This document shows, piece by piece, positions 11,564 through 26,600 of a DNA stretch of 64,000 nt. The notes under the pieces were generated by a model. The model was not told the origin of the DNA. It saw only the letters and a program-made list of their open reading frames with translations, and made no database searches. The position numbers and the translations under genes are program-made. The stretch is taken from positions 185,878-249,877 of the forward strand of contig NW_021638313.1 of the NCBI RefSeq assembly GCF_900090045.1, given 5' to 3'. This DNA comes from Plasmodium malariae. Lineage: Eukaryota > Apicomplexa > Aconoidasida > Haemosporida > Plasmodiidae. The first letter of the stretch is position 1. Each line of letters begins with the position of its first letter.

Positions 11564-14500
11564 AAAAAAATTTTAAATTCTAAAAAATAGTTATGTAGCA
11601 TTCTTAAGAATATTATGCTCACAAGAAGAGTATATGTAATTACATTATTTTTATAATACCACCTGAACATGCATATTTGTTTTTATATAAAATATAATAA
11701 TATATATTCATAACTTTTATTGAATTTGATTGATTTATTTTATAAATTTGTATTTTAATATATTCTTTGTGTTTAATTTAATACTTCGATCATACAATAT
11801 ATATTATTTTAATTATATTTTTGTTTGTAAAATATATGTATGTTTCATAAAATTCATAAAAAATCAGCTTTTATTATAATTGTGTTAAATTGGTAGGAAA
11901 TACATGTTATTACATTAGAATGTGCACTTATTTTGTTTCCATTTCCTTTATTCTTTTTAGTAAAATAGGATTATTTCGTCATTCAATTAAAAAGAGAAAG
12001 TATGATATTTTTATAAATTAAATGTAGATGTCTTTTCTTAATAATATATAATAAATAAATAGTATTTATTTAATTTTGTAATAAAATTGTAATTTATATG
12101 TAATAAAAAGTTTATTATGTTAAACATATTAATATATGTATTTGGAAAAAAAAGTTTTTTAAAGATTGTTTAAATTTTTTAAGGTTTTAAATTATTAGTT
12201 ATAAATGTGTAACAGTATCATATTTTTTCAACAAATATGTTAGTTGTTTTTGGTAAATAATTTGCGGGAGCATTAATAAACGTAACTAAATAAAAAATTA
12301 ATATTCTAAATAATTTGATTCCATAAAATGTTATTTTAATTCAATGTATAAAAATTACTTAAATATATATTATAAAGAAGAATTATAAATATATATTCCA
12401 CTTCCATTTTTATGTTTTCCTAACTGCCACATATGAGCATACCAGAGAAAAACGATTAAACGTTTATTAACTCTTCCTTTAGAAATATACCTTATTTTGT
12501 TTCGTAATAAACATCATTTTTCTGTTTATGGTACTATGTAGTTTTGTATACAAGTGTGAAAAAAGTAGTGTTATTAATGATTACATATATTTTCAAATGT
12601 GCAAAAATATGTTTATTATTACCAATAGTTTGATACTAATAATACTTTTTTTTTTTAAATAATAAAAATGAATATAGGCTTATTTCATTTGTGTTTTATT
12701 TACAATTATGTCCTTTTAATTTTATTAATTTTATACGTTATAATACGATTGAAGAGACGTATAATAATACATCTATAAAATATACTTTTTAAAAAGGAAT
12801 AAATGTAGGATTATGTGCTCAGTATACGCATGAAAACTTTATATATTTAGATTTAGTAAATCCAGTACTCTTCCTTATGAATTTTAATATATATGAAAAT
12901 TATGTTTAGCGTTTGTTTTATTTGTCTGGGTTATATACGTTAATATTTCCATTTGTTGGCTATGAAACTATAAATATTTGTCTTTCAATTTAACATTTTT
13001 TTTTGTATCTAGTAAGACTTCATACATTAATCTTTATATATGAATTTTTTATAATCCTATTAGAATCATATTCATATACTATTACACTTGTAGTGTTATT
13101 AAAAAAATTATTCTAATTTTTTTTTTTTTTTTTTATTGTTTTTAATATAAATACCCTTTACAATATACAGGATTCTATTTTATATGTACGAAGACATATA
13201 TTATTGAGCATTTATATATAGTAATTCTGTAAAGTATATGTTCTATAATAAGTGTGGTTAGCCTAATACTGGCTTATAAATTGCAGAATCATTTATCCGT
13301 ATAGGAGAATTTTTTTCATTATATATTTATATTTGTTTTATTGAATGTCGAAGATAACTACAAGTGATATAAACTAGTATTAAATAATTTTTATATTAGT
13401 ATATACAACATTATTAAAACAGGAACTTCTTGTAGGAACATGTTAAAAGTATTGCGTAGAATATTATACTTTTGAGTAAAATAATTTATAGTGCTAGACA
13501 AAAGGAAAAATATGAAAAATACTGCAATAAATGTTAATGTAATTATTGAAAATAAAAAGATAAATCCTTACACAAAAGTATCAGAAGTTGCTTAATTTTG
13601 TTGAATTAAACAAACGAACAAGGATATTTGTAGAATGGGATATTGTTCGGATTCTCTAGATTCATGTAATTCATTAACATATTTAAAGGAGTGTACAAAT
13701 TTTCGATTAATAATATGATATTTACGAGAAGCACATATATAAAAAATATTATCAAATTGTATACATAAATTATTTCATTTTGTATAACATATATATTTAT
13801 GTTAGTGTTATATAATTATTAACATTTGTTAACATAGATGAGAAGGCATTACGTGTTAATTGCATTATGAACACTTTTTAGACACAATAAAACAGATAAT
13901 TTATATTTCAAAATATAGAAAAGGATAAAAATTCAAATATTTTTTCTTTGTAGAAAAGCAAAATGTAAGTTTTCGCCATAAATTATATATGAAATAAATA
14001 AAGTTTATATTATTTTCAATAAAATATGAACATGTATATTTTATTTTTTGTACCTATGGTATTATATAACTAGTATAAATATGAAAATTATATTGTAGAA
14101 ATAGAAAATTAATATAGATCCTTTGTTAACTTTGTTATTTTGTATTAATAATAATATAATTTATTAAATATAAAATATATACGATGCAAAAGAAGAAAAA
14201 GGCTATTGAGATACATACAAAAAAGAAAAAAAGAAAATACAGTTATGTTATATATATCTAATAATGAAACTATAAAATATTCTCCTAAAACTTTAATCTA
14301 TTGGTATATGACTTAACATTTTTGGAAAATTTAAATAATTTATACAAATACATATTTACTTTTTAAAAAAAGACTTAGAATAGTATTAAAAAATAATGAA
14401 TATTGTTAAAATAGGAAAATCTGCTTTATAGGTAAAAGGGTTGGAGTATTTTACTATAGAAAAGGTTCAATTTTTAAATATATTTTATAAGTTATATGAA

Positions 14501-17169
14501 TATTCTTATGAATATATAAAATGCTGTAGCGAACAATTTATATAAAAACACTAACTGTACTTAAAAATGTGACATAGCAATATTGAGGAAAAAACTTAAA
14601 AGAAATTAAATGTCTGAGTATATTATGTCACGGAAATAATATATATATATATATTAAAAGAAAAAAGCATGTTAGTGTTAATTTAAAATGTTTTTTTTTG
14701 TAATTTAATTATAGTTTTTTAAATTTAGCTATATTTTTATAGTTTTTTAATTCTTTTAATTGGTTAATTTGAAGAATAATATTTATTAAAGTAAACAGTA
14801 ATATAAATTTTATTATTGGATGATTACAATATGTTTCTTTGTATATGATATATTAGTAATTGTCTTACCAAAGATTACTATACATAAAATAGAAAATTAT
14901 TAGAAATAGTATATTTTTTAAAGTTATATTTAATAATATATTAATTATTTATGATCATTGTTAATTTATAACCTTATCGTTTGTTCCTGATATTATTAAT
15001 TTTCAAAAAAATAAATAAAAAGATAATATATTCTATCTAATATAATGAGAATAATATTACTAGAAAACATATTATATTAAAATATACTTTATTTATTATG
15101 TATATATTATATCGTGTAAATTATTCTTATTTTTAAATTTATTTCATTTGATATGCATTAGAACTGAAGAAATCATATTAAATATTTTTAAGGAAATTAT
15201 AATTTTTATCCATTTTTTACTCATTATTATTTACTATATATTTCTACTTAATATTTATTTTTAATAAAAAAACAGCAAAGAGAAATTAATTACATGAATT
15301 TAAAAGAATTTCATTGACAAATAATGATATATATTAAAATTATTTAAATTTTCTTATTTTCAAAATTATGCTACAAAAATGAATAATTATTTTTTTCTTT
15401 TTTTTAATTACTGTAGAAATATTTATTTTATATATATTGTTAGGTATCTTATTAATATGATTTTTTAAACACATAATATAACATAAGGAATTCTATTTTT
15501 ATAATTAATATAATACATAATTTTTGTAAAATTCTACTTTTTAAATCACTATTATTACTATCTTGCTGTTATGATAATGAATATTTTTTAATAATAATAA
15601 ACATTTGTTCTAAAATATAGTATTTACAAAATTAGTATTATTAATAAGAAAAACTTATTAAATTTGAAATGAGTTTCTTAATATATAATATAATACGTAA
15701 TCTATGATGTATACATTTTACATTTAAAATATATATAATATAATGAAATATTAAATAATATATATATGTTTTTTCTTTTTTTTTTTTTTTTTAAAAGAAT
15801 TATATAAGAATATTTAATTTCTGTACTATATTGAATTATATATTTTGAATATTTAGAAATAAGCAGTTCTTCTAAAACTGAGAAAGCGTATTTATAGATT
15901 AATTTTTAGAGAAAATAAATTACATAGTTTATTTATATTTATAATTTTTGTAAATATAAAAAATAGGTTATATTAAAAATAGGTTATCATATTCTTTATG
16001 TAGTAATATTACTTGTAAAAAACTAAGGCAAAAAAATTGTGCAAAAACTAAATGAAACTAAATAAGATTCTTTTTCATTATTGTAAAAACTAGATTACAT
16101 ATACATTAAAATAATACAAATATAATTATGTTAATTTATATAATTTAAAAAATTGTGTTATAAATTTAGCTATTTATTTACTTTTTTAAATTTTTAATTA
16201 TAATTCGAAAAAAATACTTGTTAATGAGGATATTATAATGTTATATTTTACAGGATTAATATAGTTTTTGGTATATATACAATAATTTAAAATTATCGTT
16301 CTCTTCAAAAAAATCATAAAAAGAACAAAATATTGTAGGAATTATATTTGATGATTTTAATAGTATTTTTCATAAAAATATTATTCATTTATATATTTAC
16401 GTCGATTCATGATCATCGTCAACAATATATGTTCCTTATATTATGTATCTTTAAAAGAATAAATAAAAAAAATATATATTCCTTCTAAATGTATAAGCAG
16501 ATAAATTACTAAAACCATATATATTAGTAGAATATATTGTTATTCTTTTTGATTTCTTATGTATATGTTACATCTTGCATATACTATTCTTATTTGTAAA
16601 TTTTATTTCATTTTATATATTTCTAAATTAATGAAATTATATGTAATATTTTGATGCCATTTTTGATTTTAGTTTCTTTTTTTTTTTTTTTTTCTTATTT
16701 AATATTTTTTCTAAATATATTAAATTAATTAATAGAGAATATATAAAATTATGTAAATTAATGTAGGGATTTCTAATTCAGAAACAGTGATATAAATTAA
16801 ACTTAATTAAAGGAGCAATATTAAGGAATTATAGTAAAACAATAAAAAATTACTCCTTATTTGTTTTTAGAATATATATTTCTTCATATATTAGGTAGAT
16901 CGCTAGATATTTCCTTTAAAAAAATATTATACACTAAAAAAAAATTGTGTCTACTTAGGGATGAATTAATGCATTTTTTATAATTAAATTAAAAAAAAAT
17001 ATTTATTTTTCTTCATTATTTCTATTATTGTATTATTATAATAATCAATATTTCATTCAAAATTAGAACTTTTTATAAAATAAATATTATAAAATTTAAA
17101 TTTAATATGGTATAGCTTTCTTAACATAAGTAATTATTTTAATATATACAGGAACATATAATATATGTA
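11564..17169. other. Long intergenic stretch, no gene seen
   Basis: Over 5 kb without a supported gene. I looked for signal-type first exons, GTATGAT donors and RLLxK motifs and saw none. Short frames occur (for example 27 codons from the ATG near 13511), but they show no family motif and no flanking exon. Contains poly-T, poly-A and (TA)n tracts. Confidence 0.6.
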
Positions 17170-17185
17170 TTCTCTACATTCTATA
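17170..17185 (+). promoter_or_regulatory. Upstream element TTCTCTACATTCTATA, copy 2
   Basis: Lies 417 bases before the ATG at 17587 of the fam-m-like copy. It differs by one base from the copies at 33428 and 61324. Confidence 0.45.
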
Positions 17186-17586
17186 TACTATATAAAATAA
17201 ATATTCAAATATAAAAAGTATTTAAGTATTTATTTCAGAATTTATTAAGAAAACAACAAATAAATTATTATATAATTAGTTTCCTATATTAATAATTAGA
17301 TTAGATATTATATAATATTTATTAGTTAATTCAAATTATTTCTTTTTAAAAAAAGTTAGTTTTTCTTAATTATGACTATGATAAATATTATACAATACAT
17401 TTTAAATTTATTTTTGTATCATAGATGTTTTGAAGTATATTATAGCTATGTATATTTTTTACGTACTTAAGGAGCAATGATAAAAAAAAAATTTTAAAAA
17501 GAATTTTGCTTTTTATTATTAGATGTATATTATAATATTATTAACTTCTTTATATTGATTAAATTGTAATACTAAGTATCTATATA

Positions 17587-18545
17587 ATGGGAAAAAACAG
17601 AAGACAATCATATTTATTAATTTTTTTGGGTTCATCCTTTTATCTTGGATATGTCATTTTTACATTGATGTTGTATGATAATATTATTTAAGGATATTCA
17701 AAATACTAATATTTTTCTGTTTTTTTTGTAATACTTTTTTTTTACTTCTCGCTTATTTATACTATTATATAACAAATATTTACATATTATTATTTTAGAA
17801 AATGTTCAATATATCATTGGATAAGTACTGCGAGATTAAGAAAATACTAAAAATAAGGAATTATAGATTACTAGGAAAGTATACACATAATATGGATTTA
17901 AATTTTATATGTACAAAAGAAGAAATACCAAATATTGGATTAAATATTAGAAACGATATATGTAATAATGAAGAAAGTGTGAAAACACAAATGAAGCAGT
18001 CAAATGGAAGTTCACCAGGAAATACAAGAGGTCATAAAAAACATATGAAAAATAAACTTGTACGTTTGAAACAAAAAAATATTCTCATATGGAGAAAAAG
18101 ATATTCAAGGAACTTGATTATCAGGATTTTCTTAAAAACAACAGAACAATTAGTGAAGTTGTACAAAAAAGTAATAATTAAAAAATACAGATTACGGTTT
18201 GCTTTGCCTTTAGTATTGTTTTTATTGTTCTCATTAGGACTAATATTAGATTTTACTTGTAATTGTGGCCTTACAAGGGGGTTGTATAAGTTATTGAGTT
18301 TTTCATTAGGTAAGGAACTAATGAGGAATTTTCACACTTATTTGCAAACCGCTGTAGGCTCGTTTTTCAAGTATTCAGTACCAAAAACTAATGGAAGTGG
18401 TACTACTGATTTTTATATAACACCGTTTTTTGATTTTCTAATATATTGCGTACTCTTCTTTATTTTGGTATAACTCTTATATCAGGAATTATTTATTACC
18501 ATAAAAAATTAAAAATTTGAAAAAATTAAATTTAAGAAAAGGTAA
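17587..18545 (+). pseudogene. fam-m-like exported protein gene with several frameshifts
   Basis: Exon 1 starts at ATG 17587 and ends GTT|GTATGA. The family pattern FILLSWICHFYIDV is out of frame with the ATG, because the A run after ATGGG is one base short. Exon 2 begins at 17799 after TTTTAG and is open to TAA at 18471-18473. It carries RNYRLLGKY (R is codon 23), a hydrophobic segment (FALPLVLFLLFSLGLIL) and FFDFLIYCVLFFIL. Inside this frame about 30 codons, 18060-18160, read the wrong frame: the expected FETKKYS, KKIFKELDY, FLKNN text lies one frame over. A one-base loss near 18058 and a two-base loss near 18157 offset each other. A further base is missing near 18468, so the family tail with YYHKK is lost and trails on to about 18545. 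Several breaks are in homopolymers, so assembly error is possible for some. Confidence 0.8.
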
Positions 18546-21500
18546 AATTTGTTATAACAGATATCTTTCGACTTACGAAGAAGTCATTAATATGAAGAAA
18601 AAAATGTAATATCTTGAATTTTTACACTTATCAAACATATATATAATTTGAAGTTTTTTTGTAAATTTACCTATATACACATGATTTTTCTGATACATTA
18701 CAGTAAAAAAATTAAATTTTTAGTTTTTTAACATTGTAATTGTTTTAATATTTTTAAAATTGTATTATGATGAATGATTTTGATCAAGTAATATTATTAT
18801 GGTTTCATAAATGCATTTTTGTATTTAAGTAGAACTATATGAAAAATATATGTTTGAGCGTTAAGTAAATAACAACAATGCTACATATATAATTTTACTA
18901 AAGTGTTATAATTTATATTTGAAATGAAAAATGGTAACTTTTATTACATGTATGTTGTTCTAGTCTAAAATAATTGTGTTTTTTTTATGTTATAAAAGAA
19001 AATGTGTTATTAGTTTAAAATTAATAACAAATGTGTCTTTTTCCATATATAATGTAAGGAATATAATATATTTGTTGTACCGATATGTATGTATATATAT
19101 ATATATATATATTAAATAATAAACTAAATATTTATTATAAAACATATTTTTTATACGAAATATGTTATTAGATATATTTTTCAAAATTTTTTTAATGTAC
19201 TATTAGTTTTTTTTGCATGATATAAATATAAAGTTATAAAAATATAATAAAAATATATCATAATTAGGAATGAATCATTTATAATTATTTAATAATTCTC
19301 AAATTATATATCCTTTCAATTTAATGAATGGTTAAAATAACATTTAATTGTTGTATTAATTCATTTTCGAAGAAATGTATTAAATGTTTGCTATATTGAT
19401 ATTTTATAAGAAAATAATTTAAATATGCATATTATTATATTATTAAAATATAAAATTAATGGATTAAATATAATTATATTAATATATTTTATGTATAAAC
19501 TTTATTTTTTTTTTATAATATATAATAATTTAAAAATATTTACTTATATCTATAGTAATTATATTATGTTTAATGATTACGAAAAAAATATATTTTTTCC
19601 ATTAATATAATAGAGTGTTAGTATTTCTTTATATATTTATTCAATTTATTATTATTATTATACATAAATATATTAATTTCTATGTTACTGTACTAAAAAT
19701 TGTATAGAATTACAATATTTTATAAAGGAAATGTCTATTTCTTTTATGTTTATAACACTCATTAAGTAAAATAAAAGTTAAAAAAATTAAATTTTTTTTT
19801 TTTTTATTGTAAGTAATAAGTAACTAATAATATTATTTGTTGTTAGATAAGTTTTATGAAGATATCTTTAGATAATTATTCTAATTTTTTTATGAGGCAT
19901 GATTAAATATGTGAATGACATAATGCTTCTCATGAAAATTTTTGCTCGTTATATTAATGAAAAAGTTTCATTTATTAAATAAGCTTTTTTAAAGATTTAA
20001 ATGATAATTATTATATAACATTAATATACATTTTAGTTATTACACTTTCTTACATTTAAATAGTATTTTTAGTCAATAAAATTATGCATGCATATATTTT
20101 TTTTTATTTTAAATGTACTTTAAGAACGTAGAGAATATACGACTAGTGTATACGCATAACCAACATGTGTTGAATGAAAATATTGCTAGTAGGAACTTTA
20201 ATAAAGAAATAATTTTTAATTTCACATGGCAAGAATTTTTAATTTGTATTAATATTTAAGTTACCATTGAAAAAAAATTAGAATTGCAGTTACACATATT
20301 ATAATTAAATTATAAAATAAAATATATTTATTAAATATGCATTATAATCTATAAATAAGCTTAATTGAATTAATAAATGTACTGCATCACTGAAAACAAA
20401 AATATTTATAACATTATTATTTTAATAATATTTAAATGAATTTTATTATTATTGTTCAGGATAAAAAATAGAGCATCTAATTTTATTTGATTTTGAAATT
20501 TTATATGATATAAAGTAATATAAATTTTAATATTAAATTATAAGTAATCTATTTTAAAAAAATAAAATAAAGTGTGATATTATAATAATTTAATATGAAA
20601 TAAGCAAGTTATATTTTAGTTGGGGAATGAGAAATGAAGTTAAAACATTAAAATTTTATGATCATAGTAATTTAAGTATATTGTAAATTTTGTTCTATAT
20701 GATTAAATAATTTATTTGTTATATATGATTCAGTGTGAATTTATAAAAAATAACATAATCGCTACTCTGTATATTTAATGTAATTCAGTAAATAAAAATA
20801 ATTAGTTCTCATATACATCTGAATAATATAAGGTAATTATAAAATAAAGTTGCTAAGTACGAAACATAATTTTAACATATGTGTATGAAAAAACTATATT
20901 GCACTGTCTTATAAGCACTTCTATAAGAAATAAAAAAAAAAATATATATAAAAAGAATGAAAAATAGAAAGTTCAGTTCATATGCATACGTTAATGCACG
21001 CGAAAAATTTATTCAATTATATGTAATGTTATATATTTATTAATAAACATTACTTAATCATGGTAATGTATATTCATTTAAATATAATATCTAAGTAAAA
21101 TTTCTTGAAATTTAATTACATAATAAATTAGGTATATATATATATAAAAGAAAGAAAATAGCTTATATATTTTAAATAATTCTAAGTTTAATATACGTAT
21201 AACATAAGTATTCAGAATCATTTTATAGTATAAGATATATATACATTTAAAAAGTATCTCATAATGTAATACAATATGCAAATTTTTACTAATTATTAAA
21301 ATCGTTTGAGGACTATCCTTATAAAAATGTATGTTTTGAATGAATCCAAATATATGGCGACCATATAATGAACTATAGAAAGTAAATAAAATATATACCT
21401 TTCTAACTCATAAAATAACTATATATATCTAATGTTATGGAATAATAATTTTATTGTGTTAATTACCGTGTTATTATTTTTGTAATTCATATATTGTAGC

Positions 21501-22428
21501 TTAAATGTAATCGTATTCTTTTTATTTTTTTGTTTATTAATTTTTTTTAAGAAACTACGAAGTTTTTCATGTATTATTGAAAAAATATTTTGTTCTTATT
21601 ATATATTAAACATTTTACTCGTATTGTTATAATAATGAACAATAATATTAGGATTTACATTATTATATTTACTAAATGAATTTCCATAAACAATATTAAC
21701 TTGATTTTGAATTTATTTTTTTTTAAATATTTTAGTCATAGTATGTTTATATAAGGAACCAAGTAATTAACTATGAATTTGTCGAACGTTTTTCATAATA
21801 AAAAATAATTAATGATAATTTTTGTTGAGCTTATTATTATTTTATTATGTACATTAACACAAAAAAATATATATAAATTTATTTTTAGATATATACAGAA
21901 TGAAATATTTCTGAAATTATTGTTACTGCATGCAGTGGATTATTAATTTATTTTAAGATATATTTATTTTTATATACATAAATATAAATATTAATTTTTG
22001 TTTGATGAATATTTTGTAAAATTATTGTGAATTAATAAATTCATAATATATTATTGAATATTATTAAAATGTATTCCAAAAAATGAACAATATATTTTAT
22101 ATATTTATGATAAAAAAATAATTATTATTGTTTAAACTTTTTATATTATAAAAATTTTCAGATATTATGTATTACGAAAAAAAATATTTAGAATAATATA
22201 TTATATTTTATGCATATATTAATTTAAATATAATTATTTCGGAATAACCTGTAGTTTTTTAAAATGGAAAATTGTTTTTTTAAATATTAATTTTTAATTA
22301 TTATTTTATATTAACTACCCTCAATTATAACAGTGAACAACTATATGACAGAGTTTGTATAAATTAGCATGACTAGTTCAATATATATTTTAAATTTATA
22401 ATTAAAACATTAATGTATATTATTTTTT
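18546..22428. other. Intergenic stretch with shared 3' box
   Basis: Holds the AACAAATGTGTCTTTTT box at 19025-19041, about 550 bases after the broken stop of the preceding gene, as seen downstream of other family members. There is a (TA)n tract at about 19090-19111. Short frames at 19425-19610 and 21078-21281 are I/Y/L/N low complexity. No gene supported. Confidence 0.55.
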
Positions 22429-22447
22429 AGTCTCCACATTATATATG
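22429..22447 (+). promoter_or_regulatory. Diverged upstream element (AGTCTCCACATTATATATG)
   Basis: A weaker match to the TTCTCTAYATTCTATA element, 425 bases before the ATG at 22854. Position and partial match are the only support. Confidence 0.25.
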
Positions 22448-22853
22448 TTTGATATGATAAATAGAAACAATATTTAAAAATATGTCGAAATAAATGTTTT
22501 TATTTTTTTTTTTTTAATTATTCCATATAATACGTTAATAATTACTGTAGTGTTAAATAATTAATTTTTATATTTTGGATATTTAAGTTAAAATTCGAAT
22601 TAGATTATTATAATTGGAGATACTTCATTATAAAAAACATAATGATAAATATTTTAAGTTATTTTTTTAAATTAATTTTTCTTATACTATGCAATATATC
22701 ATCTTCACATTTTAGTGAGAATTTATAAAAATATAAAAAATGTTGAAACAAAATTAAAATATTGAAAGTAGTATCCTTCTATATTTGTTGTATATTAAAG
22801 CATTGCTAATTATTTTTCATTGTGAATATATTAAAATATTAAGAAAATATATC

Positions 22854-23617
22854 ATGGAGCAAAATTTTTTGCAATATTTATTAATTAAAACTGTGGTGTT
22901 TATCCTTTTATTTTGGATATGTCATTTTAACAATGATATGGTATGATTATATTATTTAATTATATTTATATTTTCCATATTTTTCAAATTTTATATTAAT
23001 TCTATTTTTAAGCAAGATATTACATATTTCTTTAAATAACAAATATATTTTTTTTTTCGAGCCCTTATCAGAGATCCACATATGATAATTGCAAATTTAT
23101 TATAAAATTAGATGTGAGATTGTGTCGAATAATGGCGGCACATAAAAAGGAAGAACATACAAATATTAAATGGATAAAGAAGGAAATAAAAAATAATGGA
23201 GAATACAAAAAAATGGAATCATCTAATACTAAAACGGGAATCACAATAAAAAATAAAAGGCTAGACAAAATATATTATAAAAATTTAGTTAGTTATATGG
23301 CAAATGCTGATTTTAAGTATTTAAGAAAAAGCATGAAAAAAAAAGTATTTCAGATTTGTGTTTTAGCTAGCTTCCATGTATTACTTGGAATACTATTAAT
23401 TGTTTTAGAAAAATTAGATTATTTAAAAGTTATAAAGTTAGATAATACTTTAAATTTATCAACTCTAGGATTTGTGATATTCATGTATATAGTTATACTA
23501 AGTATGTTTTATTTTTACAAAAAATTTCAAACATATACAAAGTTAACACGCATAAAAGATGATATATATAATACGGCATATCCTTCTTTCCGTAAAGTAG
23601 TCTTTTATAAAGATTAA
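22854..23617 (+). CDS. Putative exported two-TM protein (22.9 kb gene; same type as 57.0 kb gene)
   Basis: Exon 1 is 22854-22940 (29 codons, hydrophobic, FILLFWICHFNNDM), donor ATG|GTATGA. The best in-frame exon 2 is 23072-23617 after TTATCAG, giving 210 residues. Two membrane segments lie at about 122-140 and 158-178. Conserved pieces shared with the gene at 56979 are DKxYxKNxV, ADFKYLR, GFVIF and the NTxYP end. Alignment to the other genes puts the ancestral acceptor four codons upstream, just before AGC at 23060, where the bases are now CG instead of AG; splicing probably moved to the CAG used here. The export motif has also drifted (CRIMAA in place of RxLxE). Probably an exported protein by family analogy, with doubtful export signal; it could be an early-stage pseudogene. 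An opposite-strand frame at 23068-23268 is a shadow. Confidence 0.75.
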
Positions 23618-26600
23618 TATCTATAAGTTCCCATTTTATATACACAAATAATAAGTATACATTTAATTGCTTATATTTAAGCGATGCTTCTTCTCTTAGC
23701 TGACCATTTTGAAATGCATTAAAAAAAATAAACGCTACTATTTGCTTTGTTGATTTAAATGTTATAATTTCCTTTTCTTTGCTTATTACATTATTTTTAA
23801 TCCTTAATAAATTGTTGTGTTTTACGTATATATTTTTGTATATAACTATATTTTTATGAAAAATACTATATGTGCTTAAAAATTAATATAGAAAATAACA
23901 GTTTATATTATTTTGTTGACATCATGTGTGAATTTTTATTTTTACTCTAAAATATAGTGTTCATGATTTTCTATCTTGTACTCAACTAAATGAATATTTG
24001 TTGAGGTAATTAAAATAGTGTAATATTTGTATCAAATTAAAAGTAAATGTGTCTTTTGATTAATATGAAAATTCAAGAAATTTGAATGTAGTTATATAGT
24101 TATATCTTTTATTTTGTTTAAATAAAAAAAACTAATTAATTATAGGTTCCAAAGAGTTAATTTTTTATGTCTACATTGAAATGTAATATAAAGATACTTT
24201 GCGTAAGCTAAAAATAAATTTTCAAAAACGAAACCATTGAAACATAACAAATTATGTTATGTGATAATTTTAAAATAATATATATGGTAATTACTTTTAA
24301 TTATTTTTTTTTTTTTTGATGTTTTTTTATTATGATGAAATAATTTGTTTAATTAATACTTAAAACTTTATAAAAGTATAAAAAGGCGTAGATTATTTTT
24401 AGGATATTTTATAGTAGTATATAAATTTAAAGAGCTTTTTTCTTTTTATTAACAATTTTATTGTGATATAAACTTTAATTGTCTTATTAATATTATTAAA
24501 ATTTACACATTATTATTACATACATTATATATTTAATATTACTTTGTATTATATAATATAACATACAATTTTTTTTTTTTAGTTGGTTTTGAATGAGTTC
24601 GCTTAATAACATATATACATAAAAAAAAAGCAAAAATATTTAGTAAATAAAATATCTTATTTTACTTATATTAGTTCTACTTGTTATATATATTTAATGA
24701 ATCATTAATTTTATGATGGCCTAATTTAGTAATCTTTTTTTTTTTTTTTTTGATTAACATTATATTGAATAATTATATATAAAACCGTATCAACTATGAA
24801 TTTGTTAAATATTTTTTAGCCATAGGAAATTAAAAGATAAAATAGGTACCAATTATATACTATAGTTAAATGAAAAATATGTCACTGTAAGAAAAATTGC
24901 AAATGAATCCAGAAATGATAAGTTTTAATAGAATTATTAGCAGTAATAGAGTAATGGACACGAACAAATTTCTGTACAGTAAAGATCATTCTAAAAATGT
25001 TACTTAAAGAAACAGTAATATAATAACATTTTCAATTTAAATATATATGGTATGACATCATATTATTTTAAACTAAATTATAAAATAAAAAAAGCATATA
25101 CTCCACCGTTATATAATATTAATAACAATATATATTAGAAAAAACATGAACTACTATTATAAAGTTTTTAATTAATATAAATGAATACTATAAATGATAC
25201 CGTATTAAAAAGATGTAAAAACATTAATGGATTAATATATACATACATATATATATATATATATTATATTAATTAAAATATTTCCTATATACAAAAAATA
25301 CATATGAATAAATATTTATAAATTAAACCTATTAATGTGTGATATATCCTTTTATTCAATGGAAGAATATTTATTTACCTAAAAATTGAAATTTTTTTAT
25401 AGATGATATTTCCATTTAGATGAAAATGTATAATTAATTATGATTGATGTAAATGTTTTTAACAAATATATCATTAAAAATAAAATTTAGGAGAAAAAGG
25501 AATAATCCTAAAAAAGTCAAACCATATACTTGACATGATAATTTAAAAACTATTGATTAGATAAAAGATTATAGTTTTATCTAACTTCTTTGATTAAGTA
25601 ATCTGAATAAGATATAGTATTAACAAATAAGGTAATACGTTATAATTTTTATATAAATTAAAATATGTAATATATGATAACGTAAGAATCTGTCAAAGGT
25701 GTAGAACTAATTATCTTACTAATATTCATTATAACTATATTTATAACAAATTTATACATTATATAAATATGAAATCACGAAATACATAAATACCTTATTT
25801 TAATACTGTTTCTGTTAGAGTAATACTATATATAGCGCTTATAATTAAATTATTTTTTTTATATTGTTTTTATATAAACTACTTTTTTTAAGGAGATTAA
25901 ATTAATTAAAAAAATTAGTAACAATTTATTACTTATATTTTTAAAATAATATATTTAATATTTAATTATTTCATAATTAACTCAAGACTATAAGTGAAAA
26001 AAAAAGAAACGAATAAAAATATTGATATACACATATATGTAATTTTCTAAGCATATTTCAATATAGCGTCTCATTTATTTTATATACATTACATAAATAA
26101 TGGTTATAGTTAAATATGTTAATTTGAGTAGAATTTATTTATAAATTAATAAAAAATAATTACCAAATTTTTTCCTTTTTCAAAATTTTCGGGAAAATAA
26201 TTAATATATTAAAAAATTTCATAAGTTATATTGTATAATATACTATATAATAACTTATATGACGTTTTAAATGTAAATTATTATACGTTTTCTTTTTACG
26301 TTATATATTTTTGGAATTTTCCACTGAATTATCTAAATTACTAAGAAGAATTTTTTGCTAAATACGTTTTTACATTTTTTTATTAATGCTAATATTTCCG
26401 CAAAATTTTTAAATATATAATATTTTAATATAACTAAAAAAAATATATTTATAAATAACTGAATTATCACAGTTAATGCATGCATTATTGGTAATGATAA
26501 ATAAAATACATTTTTTTAAAATTATATATAAATTACTGTATATTTCTTTTATTAATATGTTACAAATGTTTAAATTCAGCAATTTGGATTGTGTTATTTA

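Noticed and set aside
24903..25007. 34-codon open frame with varied residues
   Set aside because: No start context, exon partner or similarity to the families seen here.
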